Part shown: piece by piece, positions 6,795 to 15,181 of the stretch | How the letters are laid out: each line of letters starts with the position of its first letter | How positions within the stretch are numbered: the stretch's first letter is position 1 | Assembly: GCA_964589375.1 (NCBI GenBank) | Contig: CAZPSA010000006.1 | Location: forward strand, 1-35,677 | Reading direction: 5' to 3' | DNA length: 35,677 bases | Source of the DNA: CAG-533 sp964589375 | GTDB lineage: Bacteria; Bacillota_I; Bacilli_A; RF39; UBA660 | Program-made: the position numbers and the translations under genes | Notes under the pieces: generated by a model | Databases searched by the model: none | The model's input: the letters and a program-made list of their open reading frames with translations, nothing else | Told to the model about the DNA's origin: nothing

Positions 6795-6897
6795 CTAATA
6801 AAAGTTTTTGTTATTAATTTTTTATATGTAATAATTGATTTTGATTAAAAGTTCATATAATATATTATATATGATTAAAAACGTAAAGGAGCAAATT

Positions 6898-7407
6898 ATG
6901 GAAAAAGACTTTAAAGCTTATGATTTATTTTGGCAACTATATCACGGCAATACTGAATTTCAAAAAGTTATAAAAGAAAATATGAAACTAGGAAAAATTA
7001 GATTTTTTAATGAAACTGAATGGGTTAAAATTAAAAGTCAAAACTATATTCCACCTACTAGCGATCTTCAGGAATTTATTGATATATTTATTAAAGGATA
7101 CAATATTGGTTCTTGTGGTACAACAGCAAGACAACTTAGTTATTCATATAATAATGTCAGCATTGTATCTGGAACATTACCTATTATAAAAGGAAGTAAA
7201 AATGCCGAACTTGAAGGTGGTCATGTTTGGCTAGAAGATGATGAAAATATTATTGATACATCCCTAATGTTAGTTATTGACTTAAGTTTAAAATCACAAA
7301 TTGGTTATCAAGAAGAACAAAGATTAACTCCTCAAATGCTTAGAAAAAGTAATGGATATCAAGCTCGAAAAGAGTTTGTAAGTGATGCTAGTTTAAAAAA
7401 ATCTTAA
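6898..7407 (+). CDS. Transglutaminase-like (Cys-His-Asp) cytoplasmic protein
   Basis: The ATG at 6898 follows AAAGGAG with good spacing; an upstream in-frame TTG at 6835 lacks a ribosome-binding site. The 169-residue product has no signal peptide. In order it shows NIGSCGTTARQLSYSY, EGGHVWLE and NIIDTSLM. These match the Cys, His and Asp that make up the catalytic triad of transglutaminase/papain-fold enzymes, each followed by the expected hydrophobic context. The substrate is unknown. It sits just before a broken ABC-F gene and the germination operon. Codon use is like its neighbours. A non-enzymatic relative of the fold remains possible. Confidence 0.7.
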   Translation: MEKDFKAYDLFWQLYHGNTEFQKVIKENMKLGKIRFFNETEWVKIKSQNYIPPTSDLQEFIDIFIKGYNIGSCGTTARQLSYSYNNVSIVSGTLPIIKGSKNAELEGGHVWLEDDENIIDTSLMLVIDLSLKSQIGYQEEQRLTPQMLRKSNGYQARKEFVSDASLKKS

Positions 7408-7662
7408 TTAATTTAAGAAGTATTGATAAACTATCTATGTCATTTGGAAAGCAAATTATCTTTGATGATTTAAATGTTAATTTTAAGTAAAATGATAAAT
7501 GTCATATAGTTGGAGTTAATGGAGCTGGTAAAACAACTCTTTTTTAATCTTATTTTAGATAAAAATTCTTCTCATAAAGGCAAAATATTGCCATACAATC
7601 TAGAAATTATAACCTATTACGAAACTATAAATAATCATTATTTTTTAAATAATCATAAATAA
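7404..7662 (+). pseudogene. Broken ABC-F ATPase (N-terminal fragment)
   Basis: Reading through one TAA and one frameshift gives LINLRSIDKLSMSFGKQIIF, DDLNVNFK, stop, NDKCHIVGVNGAGKTTLF, frameshift, then NLILDKNSSHKGKILPYNLE and a stop at 7660-7662. This is the first ABC domain start of an ABC-F protein, with the Walker A GVNGAGKTT intact. ABC-F proteins act on the ribosome in antibiotic resistance or translation. The gene is truncated before the Q-loop, so it is dead. It fills the 7408-7699 gap. Confidence 0.8.
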
Positions 7663-7699
7663 TATTTGTTTTATTACTCATAATATAATGTGAGATTAA

Positions 7700-9094
7700 A
7701 TGAACCAGTTAAATAAAATATTAAATGAATTACAAGATACTCCTGATTTAATAACTCGTAAAATTAAATATAAATTAGGTTATGTCTATCTTTACTATAT
7801 TGAAACTATTAGTAGCAGTGATCGCGTTAATAGTTTTATTTTAGATAATTTGACAAATCCAATTAATAAGCCCAGCCTTAAAAATTTACTAGCAGCTCCA
7901 AACTTAAAAAAAATAAAAATTGAAGAATTTAAAAAATATCTTTTTAATGGTTTTACCATTATCAATTATTTTAATAAGCTATATGTAGTAGAAACTAGAG
8001 CTGATTTAGATCGTGGTGTATCATCACCTGAAACCGAACAAGATCTTTATGGTGCTAAAGATGCTTTCACGGAAAATTATCAAAAAAATATTGGTTTAAT
8101 TAAAAGAAGAATAAAATCTTCTCATTTAAAGATTAAAAATTTTCAAATTGGTAGATACACTATGACAAATACTGGTATGTTATATATAGATAATATTTGT
8201 AAAATACAACTAGTAAATGAATGTCAGAAAATATTAAATAAAATTGATACTGATGCTATTATAGATGCCGGAGAATTAAAGCAGTATTTAATAAAAGAAG
8301 GTAAAAATGTTTTTCCCTCAGTAAAACTTAGTGAAAGACCAGATATTATTGTAAGATCTTTATTAGAAGGTAAAATAGTAATTATCGTTGATACCTGTCC
8401 TTTTGCCATTATATTACCTATGGTTCTAGCGGACTTTATTAATCCTATTTCAGATAATTATGTTACTAGTTTTAATGCTAATATTTTAAAATTTTTACGA
8501 TTTATTTGTTTATTTATAACAATATTTACTCCGGCTTTATATATTGCCGTAGTTAATTTTAATCAAGAAACAATTCCGGCTACTTTATTAACATCTTTTA
8601 TAACACAAAGTGAAGGAGTGCCATTTCCTGCAACAATTGAAGCTTTTTTTACTTTATTTATATGTGAAATGTTAAGAGAAAGTGATATGCGCTTTCCTAC
8701 TAGTTTTTCCTCTTCCATTTCAATATTAGGGGCTTTAATTTTAGGAGATGCAGCAGTAAGTGCTAATGTTGTTAGTCCAATTATGATTATAGTAATGGCT
8801 TTAACTTTTATATCTTCCATGATTTTTAGTAATGTTGAACTTACAGGGGCAATACGTACTTGGCGGATAATTGCTCTACTATTTGCCTCATTTTATGGTC
8901 TTTTTGGAACAACTATTGCCTTCATATTTCTAATTGTTAGTCTCTCTTCTTATAATTCCTTTAATTTACCTTATACATTTCCCATTGCCCCATTTGACCT
9001 TGCTTATTTGAAAGATACATTAATTAGAGGTAAAAAGAAGAATGACAATAAAAGAAGTAAATACTTAACTAATAATATTAGAAAGCAAGGGTGA
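7700..9094 (+). CDS. gerKA: Spore germination receptor subunit A (GerA/GerKA family)
   Basis: This is the A subunit of a germinant receptor in the spore inner membrane, 464 residues. The N-terminal half is soluble and family-typical (YVYLYYIETISSSDRVNSFI, RGVSSPETEQDLYGAKDAF, RIKSSHLKIKNFQIGRYT). The second half has several membrane segments with the conserved PFPATIEAFFTLFICEMLRE and LGDAAVSANVVSPIMIIV. Subunit A helps form a nutrient-gated pore with B and C. The last bases overlap gerC. The ribosome-binding site (GTGAG) is weak and a CATAATA -10-like string at 7679-7685 recalls the SigmaG consensus, but no matching -35 is clear. Which of the gerA, gerB or gerK sets it belongs to cannot be decided; the order A-C-B is as in gerK. 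Confidence 0.93.
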   Translation: MNQLNKILNELQDTPDLITRKIKYKLGYVYLYYIETISSSDRVNSFILDNLTNPINKPSLKNLLAAPNLKKIKIEEFKKYLFNGFTIINYFNKLYVVETRADLDRGVSSPETEQDLYGAKDAFTENYQKNIGLIKRRIKSSHLKIKNFQIGRYTMTNTGMLYIDNICKIQLVNECQKILNKIDTDAIIDAGELKQYLIKEGKNVFPSVKLSERPDIIVRSLLEGKIVIIVDTCPFAIILPMVLADFINPISDNYVTSFNANILKFLRFICLFITIFTPALYIAVVNFNQETIPATLLTSFITQSEGVPFPATIEAFFTLFICEMLRESDMRFPTSFSSSISILGALILGDAAVSANVVSPIMIIVMALTFISSMIFSNVELTGAIRTWRIIALLFASFYGLFGTTIAFIFLIVSLSSYNSFNLPYTFPIAPFDLAYLKDTLIRGKKKNDNKRSKYLTNNIRKQG

Positions 9095-10158
9095 AATATT
9101 TGAAAAAAATAGTTTTAATTATACTGGGATTTTTACTAACTGGTTGCTATAATCATATGGAATTAAATAAAATGGCTATTGTTTCCTTAATCGCGGTCGA
9201 TTATCAAAGTGAAGAATTTATTGTAACAATTGAAGTAAGAGAAAATAAAAAAGAAGATGAAAATTCTTCTGCTATCTATAAAGCAACTGCTTCTTCCTTG
9301 GCAAATGCCCTTCAAGAAATAGCCGTATCTCTTAATAAAGCATTATATTTTATTGATTTAGATACTGTGATCATAACTAAAGAAGCCGCTAATGAAAAAT
9401 TAGACTTTATTATCGATTATTTAACTAGGGAAAGTACAATAAGTGGTAATTTTAATATTCTAATTAATGATGAAATAGATAAAACTATAAATAGTATTAA
9501 GGATAAAGGCGAAGTGGCTGGTAAGTTTTTAAAAGAAACTGTAGTAAGTGAATTTAACAATATTGTTAATATAAAATTTAATGACTACTTAGAAAACTAC
9601 ATATCAAAATATTATGATTTAATCCTTCCTAAAATTGTAAATGAAGATGATGAAATAAAAATAAATAAAGCCGTTATTTTTAGTGATAAAAAAATAATTG
9701 GTGAGCTAGATTTTGATATGGTGCAGTTATACAATCTTTTAATTAACAATAATAATCCAACTCTCTTTAATATTAATTATGAAGAAAAAAATATTATATT
9801 TAAAGTAATTAATTCGAAGGCAAAAATAACATATCAAAATGATAAAATAAATATAAATTTAGACATTACCGGTTCGATTGCGGAAGCTGAAGATGTCGAT
9901 GTAAATAATAAAAAAAATATAGAAAAAATCCGGTTACAAATAGAAAATAATATTAAAGCTAATGTTACAGGCTTTATTCGATTTCTTATTACTAAAAATA
10001 GTGATATCTTAGGATTTAGAAAAGATTATTATAATGCTATGAGAAAAAATATTGATGATATTAATAGCCTTAAAGTAAATATAGAAACTAACGTTAAATT
10101 AGATCGTAATGGCTTAATCTTTGGTCCAATTGGAGAAGAACATGAAAAAAATAACTAA
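9091..10158 (+). CDS. gerKC: Spore germination receptor lipoprotein subunit C (GerC/GerKC family)
   Basis: This is the lipoprotein subunit of the germinant receptor. It has a short signal peptide, lipobox LTGC (Cys19), then CYNHMELNKMAIVSLIAVDY, the typical WxxxEL-like start of Ger(x)C proteins. At 355 residues it is slightly shorter than usual (370-400). It ends with the helix/strand tail typical of the Spore_GerAC domain. The GTG at 9091 overlaps the gerA stop codon. A TTG at 9100 preceded by AAGGGTG at proper spacing may be the real start and would give MKKIVLIILGFLLTGC. Translational coupling to gerA and gerB fits a single transcript. Confidence 0.9.
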   Translation: MKYLKKIVLIILGFLLTGCYNHMELNKMAIVSLIAVDYQSEEFIVTIEVRENKKEDENSSAIYKATASSLANALQEIAVSLNKALYFIDLDTVIITKEAANEKLDFIIDYLTRESTISGNFNILINDEIDKTINSIKDKGEVAGKFLKETVVSEFNNIVNIKFNDYLENYISKYYDLILPKIVNEDDEIKINKAVIFSDKKIIGELDFDMVQLYNLLINNNNPTLFNINYEEKNIIFKVINSKAKITYQNDKININLDITGSIAEAEDVDVNNKKNIEKIRLQIENNIKANVTGFIRFLITKNSDILGFRKDYYNAMRKNIDDINSLKVNIETNVKLDRNGLIFGPIGEEHEKNN

Positions 10159-11116
10159 TTTTGAAAATTATAGTTTAATTTATTTATTAATCTTTCCTTT
10201 ATTTATGGGAATAGGATTTTCTAAAATTATAAAGAATGTAGGAACTGATGCTTGGATTAGTGCGATTATTGGTAGTATTTTAGGTTTACTTATTAATTTT
10301 CTTATTAAAAAATTACCGAATGAAGATAATAAATTTTTTAAAACCGCGTATAGTATTGGCCTATTAGTTATATCTACTATGTTAATTGGTAAACTAGTTA
10401 GTTCTATTTATTTAAATAGGACGCCGGCTTGGTTTGTCTTAATTCCTGGTGGCATTTTAATTTACTATACTTCGCTTAAAGGAAAAAAAGCCTTATATCA
10501 AAGTGCTAGCTTATTAATAATTATCCATCTGCTCTTATTTTTAATAACTGCATTAACTCTTATTCCAACAATTAATATTGATTACTTTAAGCCTATTTTA
10601 GTAACAAGTTTTTCCAAAATATTTTCTTCGGCTCTAGATTTTGCCTTGATTAGTACTACTCCAATGATATTAGTAGATAATTTTAAAGAAAGATATAATT
10701 ATAAAGTATACTTATTTTCTTCTATTTTATTAATTATTATGATTTTTTGTACTATTGGTAATTTGGGAGTGGAAATATCAAAATTGTATCGTTACCCAGA
10801 ATATATGGTTTTAAAAAAAGTATCAATATTAAATTTTATTGAAAATATTGAAAATATTCTTTTTTCTCTTTGGATTATTAATATTTTTACTATAACGAGT
10901 TTATCATGTATTAATATTAAAGAAGAAACAAATTCTAAAATATTATTTTTAATTTTAATTTTAATGATAATTATTGTTGGGGGGTTTATATTAAATAATT
11001 ATAAAACTTCAAATTTCTTTTTAGACTATTATACTTACATGCTTTTAGGTTTATTTATTTTATTTATATTAAGTAAAATATTTAGAAGGAAGCATAACAA
11101 TTCTATATCCAAATAA
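10142..11116 (+). CDS. gerKB: Spore germination receptor transporter-like subunit B (GerB/GerKB family)
   Basis: This is the B subunit, related to amino-acid/polyamine transporters and thought to bind the germinant. It has 324 residues with about ten hydrophobic segments. The first reads NYSLIYLLIFPLFMGIGF, followed by the family-typical DAWISAIIGSILGLLINFL. The ATG at 10142 follows GGAGAAG and overlaps the end of gerC by 17 bp; an earlier TTG at 10121 has no ribosome-binding site. It is somewhat shorter than usual (about 360). An intrinsic terminator follows, so A-C-B is one operon. Confidence 0.88.
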   Translation: MKKITNFENYSLIYLLIFPLFMGIGFSKIIKNVGTDAWISAIIGSILGLLINFLIKKLPNEDNKFFKTAYSIGLLVISTMLIGKLVSSIYLNRTPAWFVLIPGGILIYYTSLKGKKALYQSASLLIIIHLLLFLITALTLIPTINIDYFKPILVTSFSKIFSSALDFALISTTPMILVDNFKERYNYKVYLFSSILLIIMIFCTIGNLGVEISKLYRYPEYMVLKKVSILNFIENIENILFSLWIINIFTITSLSCINIKEETNSKILFLILILMIIIVGGFILNNYKTSNFFLDYYTYMLLGLFILFILSKIFRRKHNNSISK

Positions 11117-11118
11117 AA

Positions 11119-11151
11119 ACTAGTAAAAATGAGAAATTACTAGTCTTTTTA
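11119..11151 (+). terminator. Terminator of the germination operon
   Basis: ACTAGTAA (11119-11126) pairs perfectly with TTACTAGT (11137-11144), then CTTTTTA. Confidence 0.85.
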
Positions 11152-11280
11152 TTATTCTAAAATTATTAAATTTATTATTTTTTAGCAATAGTTGATATAT
11201 GTTTTTTAACTTCTAACATTGCGGATTATTATTATACCAGCAGAACCAACACTACCAGCAATTCCACCATCACCAGTATT

Positions 11281-11390
11281 AGATTTTATTTGCTGGTACC
11301 TCTTTTGATAACTTTAACTATGCATTATCACTTACTAATTTTATCATTTTGGTTTCAATTGCTCCAATGATATTTGATGCTAAGTTTTAG
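11281..11390 (+). pseudogene. C-terminal remnant of a membrane protein
   Basis: The plus strand reads TSFDNFNYALSLTNFIILVS, then IAPMIFDAKF and a TAG (11388-11390), with no start and stops upstream. A hydrophobic tail like this recalls the end of a transporter such as a sodium/amino-acid carrier, but the fragment is too short to place. The remaining bases of 11152-11395 show no gene; the 11230-11280 part has runs of Gly/Ser/Ala codons on the minus strand without a start. Confidence 0.35.
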
Positions 11391-11395
11391 ACTAG

Positions 11396-11425
11396 CAAAA
11401 AAGTCTATGATATTAACCATAGACC
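11396..11425 (-). terminator. Terminator of ftsZ, built from the GGTTAATATCATAGAC core
   Basis: On the minus strand GTCTATG (11418-11424) pairs with CATAGAC (11403-11409) around GTTAATAT, followed by six T. The sequence GGTTAATATCATAGACTTTTT also forms the core of the upstream element found at 57-103 and 19979-20022, where the left stem arm is missing. Confidence 0.8.
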
Positions 11426-11450
11426 TTATAAAATCCAAGTATTTTTAGTT

Positions 11451-12503
11451 TTAGAAATTATCTCTATCTCTTAAAAATGGTGGAATATCAAAGTCACTAT
11501 CGTCTTGAATATTCTTAGTATTGGCACTTTCCCTATTAGCTTCGGCTGCTCTTTGTTCATCTTCAAAACCGGTGGCAATAACAGTTACTATTACCTCATC
11601 ATTTAAGTTTTCATTAATAACAGCACCAAAGATGATATTGATATCATTATTAGATGCTTGTCTTACAACCTCAGCGGCATCTTCTGCTTCGAACAAAGTT
11701 AAACTTGTGCCACCGGTAACATTAATTATCGCATCAGTTGCACCATCTATACTTGTTTCTAAAAGTGGACTAGATACAGCTTGTTTAGCAGCTTCAATAG
11801 CTCTATTTTCACCAACACCTAAACCAATACCAATTAAAGCAGAACCTCTTTTTTCCATTACAGTTTTAACATCAGCAAAGTCTAAGTTTACTAATCCTGA
11901 TACGGCAATTAAATCACTAATTGATTGTACTCCACGATGTAAAACATTATCAACTTCTTTAAAGGCATCTATCATCGGTGTTTGTTTATCAATAATTTCT
12001 CTTAATCTATCATTAGGAATAACAATCAAAGTATCAACATGTTTCTTTAACTCTTCAATTCCTAAGATAGCTTGTTCCATTCTCCTTTTACCTTCAAATC
12101 TAAAAGGCTTAGTAACAATACCTACAGTAAGTGCTCCTAAATCTGCGGCAATTTCAGCAATAACGGGAGCTGCACCTGTACCAGTGCCACCACCCATACC
12201 ACAAGTAACAAAAATCATATCAGCACCTTTTAATGCTTCCTTAATTTCCTCCTTGCTCTCTAAAGCTGCTGCTCTACCAACTTCCGGATTAGCCCCAGCT
12301 CCTAGGCCATTAGTAATATTTGCCCCAATCTGAAGTTTATTTTCAGCTTTAGAAACATTTAAAACCTGTAAATCAGTATTTGCTACAATGAACTCTACAC
12401 CTTTAACTCCAGACTCTATCATACGGTTAACGGCATTACAACCACCGCCACCAACACCAATTACTTTTATTTTTGCAATTTGATCCATCTCTAGTCCAAA
12501 CAT
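11451..12503 (-). CDS. ftsZ: Cell division protein FtsZ
   Basis: This tubulin-like GTPase polymerises into the division ring. The 350 residues show the GTP-binding GGGGCNAVNRM (18-28), the tubulin signature GGGTGTG (104-110), and the catalytic T7-loop NLDFADV (206-212), where the neighbouring subunit completes GTP hydrolysis. The C-terminal peptide DIPPFLRDRDNF is the usual site for FtsA and other ring partners, and the linker before it is short. A GAGGAG ribosome-binding site precedes the ATG. It lies 15 bp after ftsA and shares its promoter; a terminator follows. Confidence 0.98.
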   Translation of the reverse strand: MFGLEMDQIAKIKVIGVGGGGCNAVNRMIESGVKGVEFIVANTDLQVLNVSKAENKLQIGANITNGLGAGANPEVGRAAALESKEEIKEALKGADMIFVTCGMGGGTGTGAAPVIAEIAADLGALTVGIVTKPFRFEGKRRMEQAILGIEELKKHVDTLIVIPNDRLREIIDKQTPMIDAFKEVDNVLHRGVQSISDLIAVSGLVNLDFADVKTVMEKRGSALIGIGLGVGENRAIEAAKQAVSSPLLETSIDGATDAIINVTGGTSLTLFEAEDAAEVVRQASNNDINIIFGAVINENLNDEVIVTVIATGFEDEQRAAEANRESANTKNIQDDSDFDIPPFLRDRDNF

Positions 12504-12518
12504 AAAATCTCCTCTTTC

Positions 12519-13760
12519 TTAATTGTCAAAAAAGTAACTTACTACTTTTCCTAATATAGAATCTTCAGCAATTACATTTTTCTTACCAGTATCTGTCATC
12601 TTTTCAATATCGCTTTCTGTAACTGCACTAAAATCCCTATTTCTCAAACTTAACTTTTCATTAAAATAAATGAGCATACCAACATCTACACTATAAGAAT
12701 TATTCCTCACTCCAATATTATTGATATTACCAACTTTGGCAGTACCACCATAAATAGAATTTACAGCATGAGGAAAATCTTTAATTTCCGCTAGTCCTCC
12801 TGTTATAATTATATAACTAATTTCCTTTTTTGTTAAGTGGTTAATAGAATTTTTCACTATTTTTAACATTTCTGCTAGTTTTTTACTTACAACTTGAGTT
12901 AATTCATACTGATTTATCTTAACATTAGTACCATCTTTAGTTATAACCTCACACTTTTCCTTAACATCACAACGTGCCATTACGGCTTTAGCTAAATGTT
13001 CTTTTAAATAAGTGGCTTCTTTCTTACGTAAGTTAAAAGTAAGTGCTATTTCTCTATCAATATCAATTCCACCAATATCAAGAGTTTGATTATTAATATA
13101 TACTCCCTTACTAAAAACACTAATATTAGTCTTAGTATCCCCTAAATTAACTATTACTACATTCTTTTCATCTAATTCAGGTGTTTTAAAATTATAATAG
13201 TCAACTAATCCGGTAGTAGTTATATCTATAACATCTAACCCTACCTCATTTAAAAAATTGATCATATCATAAACTTGTCTTTTACCAGCAGATACAATAA
13301 TACTCTTAAGTCCTAAAGTATTACCTACTTTACCATAAGGACTATCTGTATCATTACCACCAACTTTAAAAACAACAGGAATATTAGCAATCATCTCATC
13401 ATTAGGGTTAATTTCGTTATTAGAAGACTCTTTTAAAACTTTTAAAATATCCTTACTACTTACTACTTTATCTTCACTTTCAACATTCACTTGATATTCT
13501 ACCATCTTAAACTCATTATAATCAGTTGGAATATTCAAAATAACTTTCTTTATTCTAAAAGACAATTTACTTTCAGCTTCATCTAAAAGTAAATTAAGAG
13601 TACTTCTTAAGGCTTCTTTATCAACTATTGTATTATACTTAAAACCATTAGTACTCTTTTTAAGCGCTAATAAAACATGAATTTTATCATTAATAAATTC
13701 AGCCACAACTAATTTAACACTACTTGAACCTATATCTAAAGCACTAAATATCTTCCTCAT
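12519..13760 (-). CDS. ftsA: Cell division protein FtsA
   Basis: This actin-like ATPase tethers FtsZ to the membrane and recruits the division machinery. It has 413 residues. The N-terminus FSALDIGSSSVKLVVAEF is phosphate loop 1, VNLGDTKTNISVF near 205 is phosphate loop 2, and IIITGGLAEIKDF near 315 is the adenosine motif. The extreme C-terminus SILGKVVSYFFDN is an amphipathic helix of the membrane-targeting type. The middle carries an SHS2-like/1C region as expected. The protein is diverged in detail, but position (ftsA-ftsZ) and motifs agree. Transcription likely starts from the promoter at 13785-13813. Confidence 0.93.
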   Translation of the reverse strand: MRKIFSALDIGSSSVKLVVAEFINDKIHVLLALKKSTNGFKYNTIVDKEALRSTLNLLLDEAESKLSFRIKKVILNIPTDYNEFKMVEYQVNVESEDKVVSSKDILKVLKESSNNEINPNDEMIANIPVVFKVGGNDTDSPYGKVGNTLGLKSIIVSAGKRQVYDMINFLNEVGLDVIDITTTGLVDYYNFKTPELDEKNVVIVNLGDTKTNISVFSKGVYINNQTLDIGGIDIDREIALTFNLRKKEATYLKEHLAKAVMARCDVKEKCEVITKDGTNVKINQYELTQVVSKKLAEMLKIVKNSINHLTKKEISYIIITGGLAEIKDFPHAVNSIYGGTAKVGNINNIGVRNNSYSVDVGMLIYFNEKLSLRNRDFSAVTESDIEKMTDTGKKNVIAEDSILGKVVSYFFDN

Positions 13761-13784
13761 AAAATCAACCTTTACTTTAAAGAA

Positions 13785-13813
13785 ATTATACTATAAAGTC
13801 ATATATATTTCAA
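13785..13813 (-). promoter_or_regulatory. Promoter of ftsA-ftsZ
   Basis: TTGAAA (13808-13813), a 17-bp spacer and TATAAT (13785-13790) on the minus strand, 25 bp before the ftsA ATG. It is close to the SigmaA consensus. Confidence 0.8.
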
Positions 13814-13828
13814 ATAAAACAATAAGCC

Positions 13829-13857
13829 TTGATTTTTCATTTTTTTAAATATATTAT
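13829..13857 (+). promoter_or_regulatory. Promoter of the 390-residue gene
   Basis: TTGATT (13829-13834), a 17-bp spacer and TATTAT (13852-13857). It is divergent from and adjacent to the ftsA promoter. Confidence 0.6.
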
Positions 13858-13887
13858 AAACAAGTATAGTTATTTAAGGAGGTTAGA

Positions 13888-15060
13888 ATGGTAAATTATC
13901 AAGAAATAATAAAAACATATAAATTATTAATAGTTAGAAATAATATTAGTTATAAAGAATTAAAAAGCAATAATATTTCGCCAAGATGTGTCAAACATAT
14001 GCTTAGTTTACAAATGATTGAAAAGAAACCTAAAACTTCTTTAATAAACCCGATTTATCAAATTAAAGACTTAACAAAACTTTATGAAATAACTTATAAA
14101 TGCGATTTTAAAGATAAAGAAATATTTTTAAGATATTTATATGACTTAAATTATTATACTTATGATTTATATATAGAACTACTTAAAATAGCGTTTAAGA
14201 AAAAAGATTATGATCTTTTATTTGATATTATAGATAAAATAATTTTAAATTATAATAACAATAATTCTATTCAAAATGGAATAACTAGTATCTTGTATAC
14301 CCTATCTTTTATTACTAAAATACCACCTAAATATAATAATAGAATTAAGAAAAATATAAATGAAGATAATATAGATGATAACTTAGCAAGTTTTAAAATA
14401 ACTCTATTAGAAAGTCAAAAAGCTTTAATTCATAAAAGAAATAATACTATCAAACGTTTAATTTCAAATAATGAATTTCAAAATTTAAGTTCTTTTTTAG
14501 AAATAGAAAGTGAAAAAGTAACAAGTTTAGGGACAATATATGAATTAATTAAGTATATTAATGAAACTATTTTAAGACTATTTAAAGGGGAAAAAATATG
14601 GATTAAAAATACCACTGAATTAAATATTTCTACTCTTATTTATAGTAATAATTTTAATATTGCCTTAAAACTATACATAATTATTCAAAATAAACTAAAT
14701 TTAAATGATGATAATTTAAAAGTAATACTAGAAAAAATAGTTTTAATAAGTAAAATGATGAGTAATATTACCGATGATGATTTAAAGCAAATTGCGGATT
14801 TAATAAGTGATGAATTTACGGTTGATAAAGTAGCAAATTTATTTAAATTAAGTTTAGAAGATAAAACTATAGTAACTTTATATGTTATAAGAAAAGCATT
14901 AATTAATGATAATACCAAACTAGCGCAAAGTCTTTTGAATAAGCCATATATAACAAGCTGTGATAGTTCAAATCTAACAATTAAAGGGCTTTTAAGGGAA
15001 ATTTATAAATTAAAAGAAGAACTAGGGCCTAAAAAATTAATAATTGAGAATAATAAGTAA
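13888..15060 (+). CDS. Large helical protein of unknown function
   Basis: This is a 390-residue soluble protein starting at an ATG after AAGGAGG. The first 60 residues resemble a winged helix start (ISYKELKSNNISPRCVKHML, then a YQI strand). The rest is nearly all alpha-helical with regular Leu/Ile/Asn spacing, reminiscent of TPR-type helical repeats, and ends in a Lys/Glu-rich helix. There is no signal peptide, membrane segment or catalytic motif. It stands between ftsA (divergent) and the MurT/GatD pair (same strand), so a wall or division link is possible but unproven. Confidence 0.7.
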   Translation: MVNYQEIIKTYKLLIVRNNISYKELKSNNISPRCVKHMLSLQMIEKKPKTSLINPIYQIKDLTKLYEITYKCDFKDKEIFLRYLYDLNYYTYDLYIELLKIAFKKKDYDLLFDIIDKIILNYNNNNSIQNGITSILYTLSFITKIPPKYNNRIKKNINEDNIDDNLASFKITLLESQKALIHKRNNTIKRLISNNEFQNLSSFLEIESEKVTSLGTIYELIKYINETILRLFKGEKIWIKNTTELNISTLIYSNNFNIALKLYIIIQNKLNLNDDNLKVILEKIVLISKMMSNITDDDLKQIADLISDEFTVDKVANLFKLSLEDKTIVTLYVIRKALINDNTKLAQSLLNKPYITSCDSSNLTIKGLLREIYKLKEELGPKKLIIENNK

Positions 15061-15181
15061 TGAATATACCTAATTTTAACTTAGATAATAATAGTTAGAA
15101 ACTTATCTGATTTTACTATTTTAAAAGGTATTTTCTTTAAGTTTTTTGTGAGACATGTTATACTCTTATTGGTGATAATAA

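Noticed and set aside
11521..12333. A 270-codon open frame antisense to ftsZ
   Set aside because: It is a shadow of the strongly conserved ftsZ frame; no ribosome-binding site, and the composition is a mirror of the real gene.
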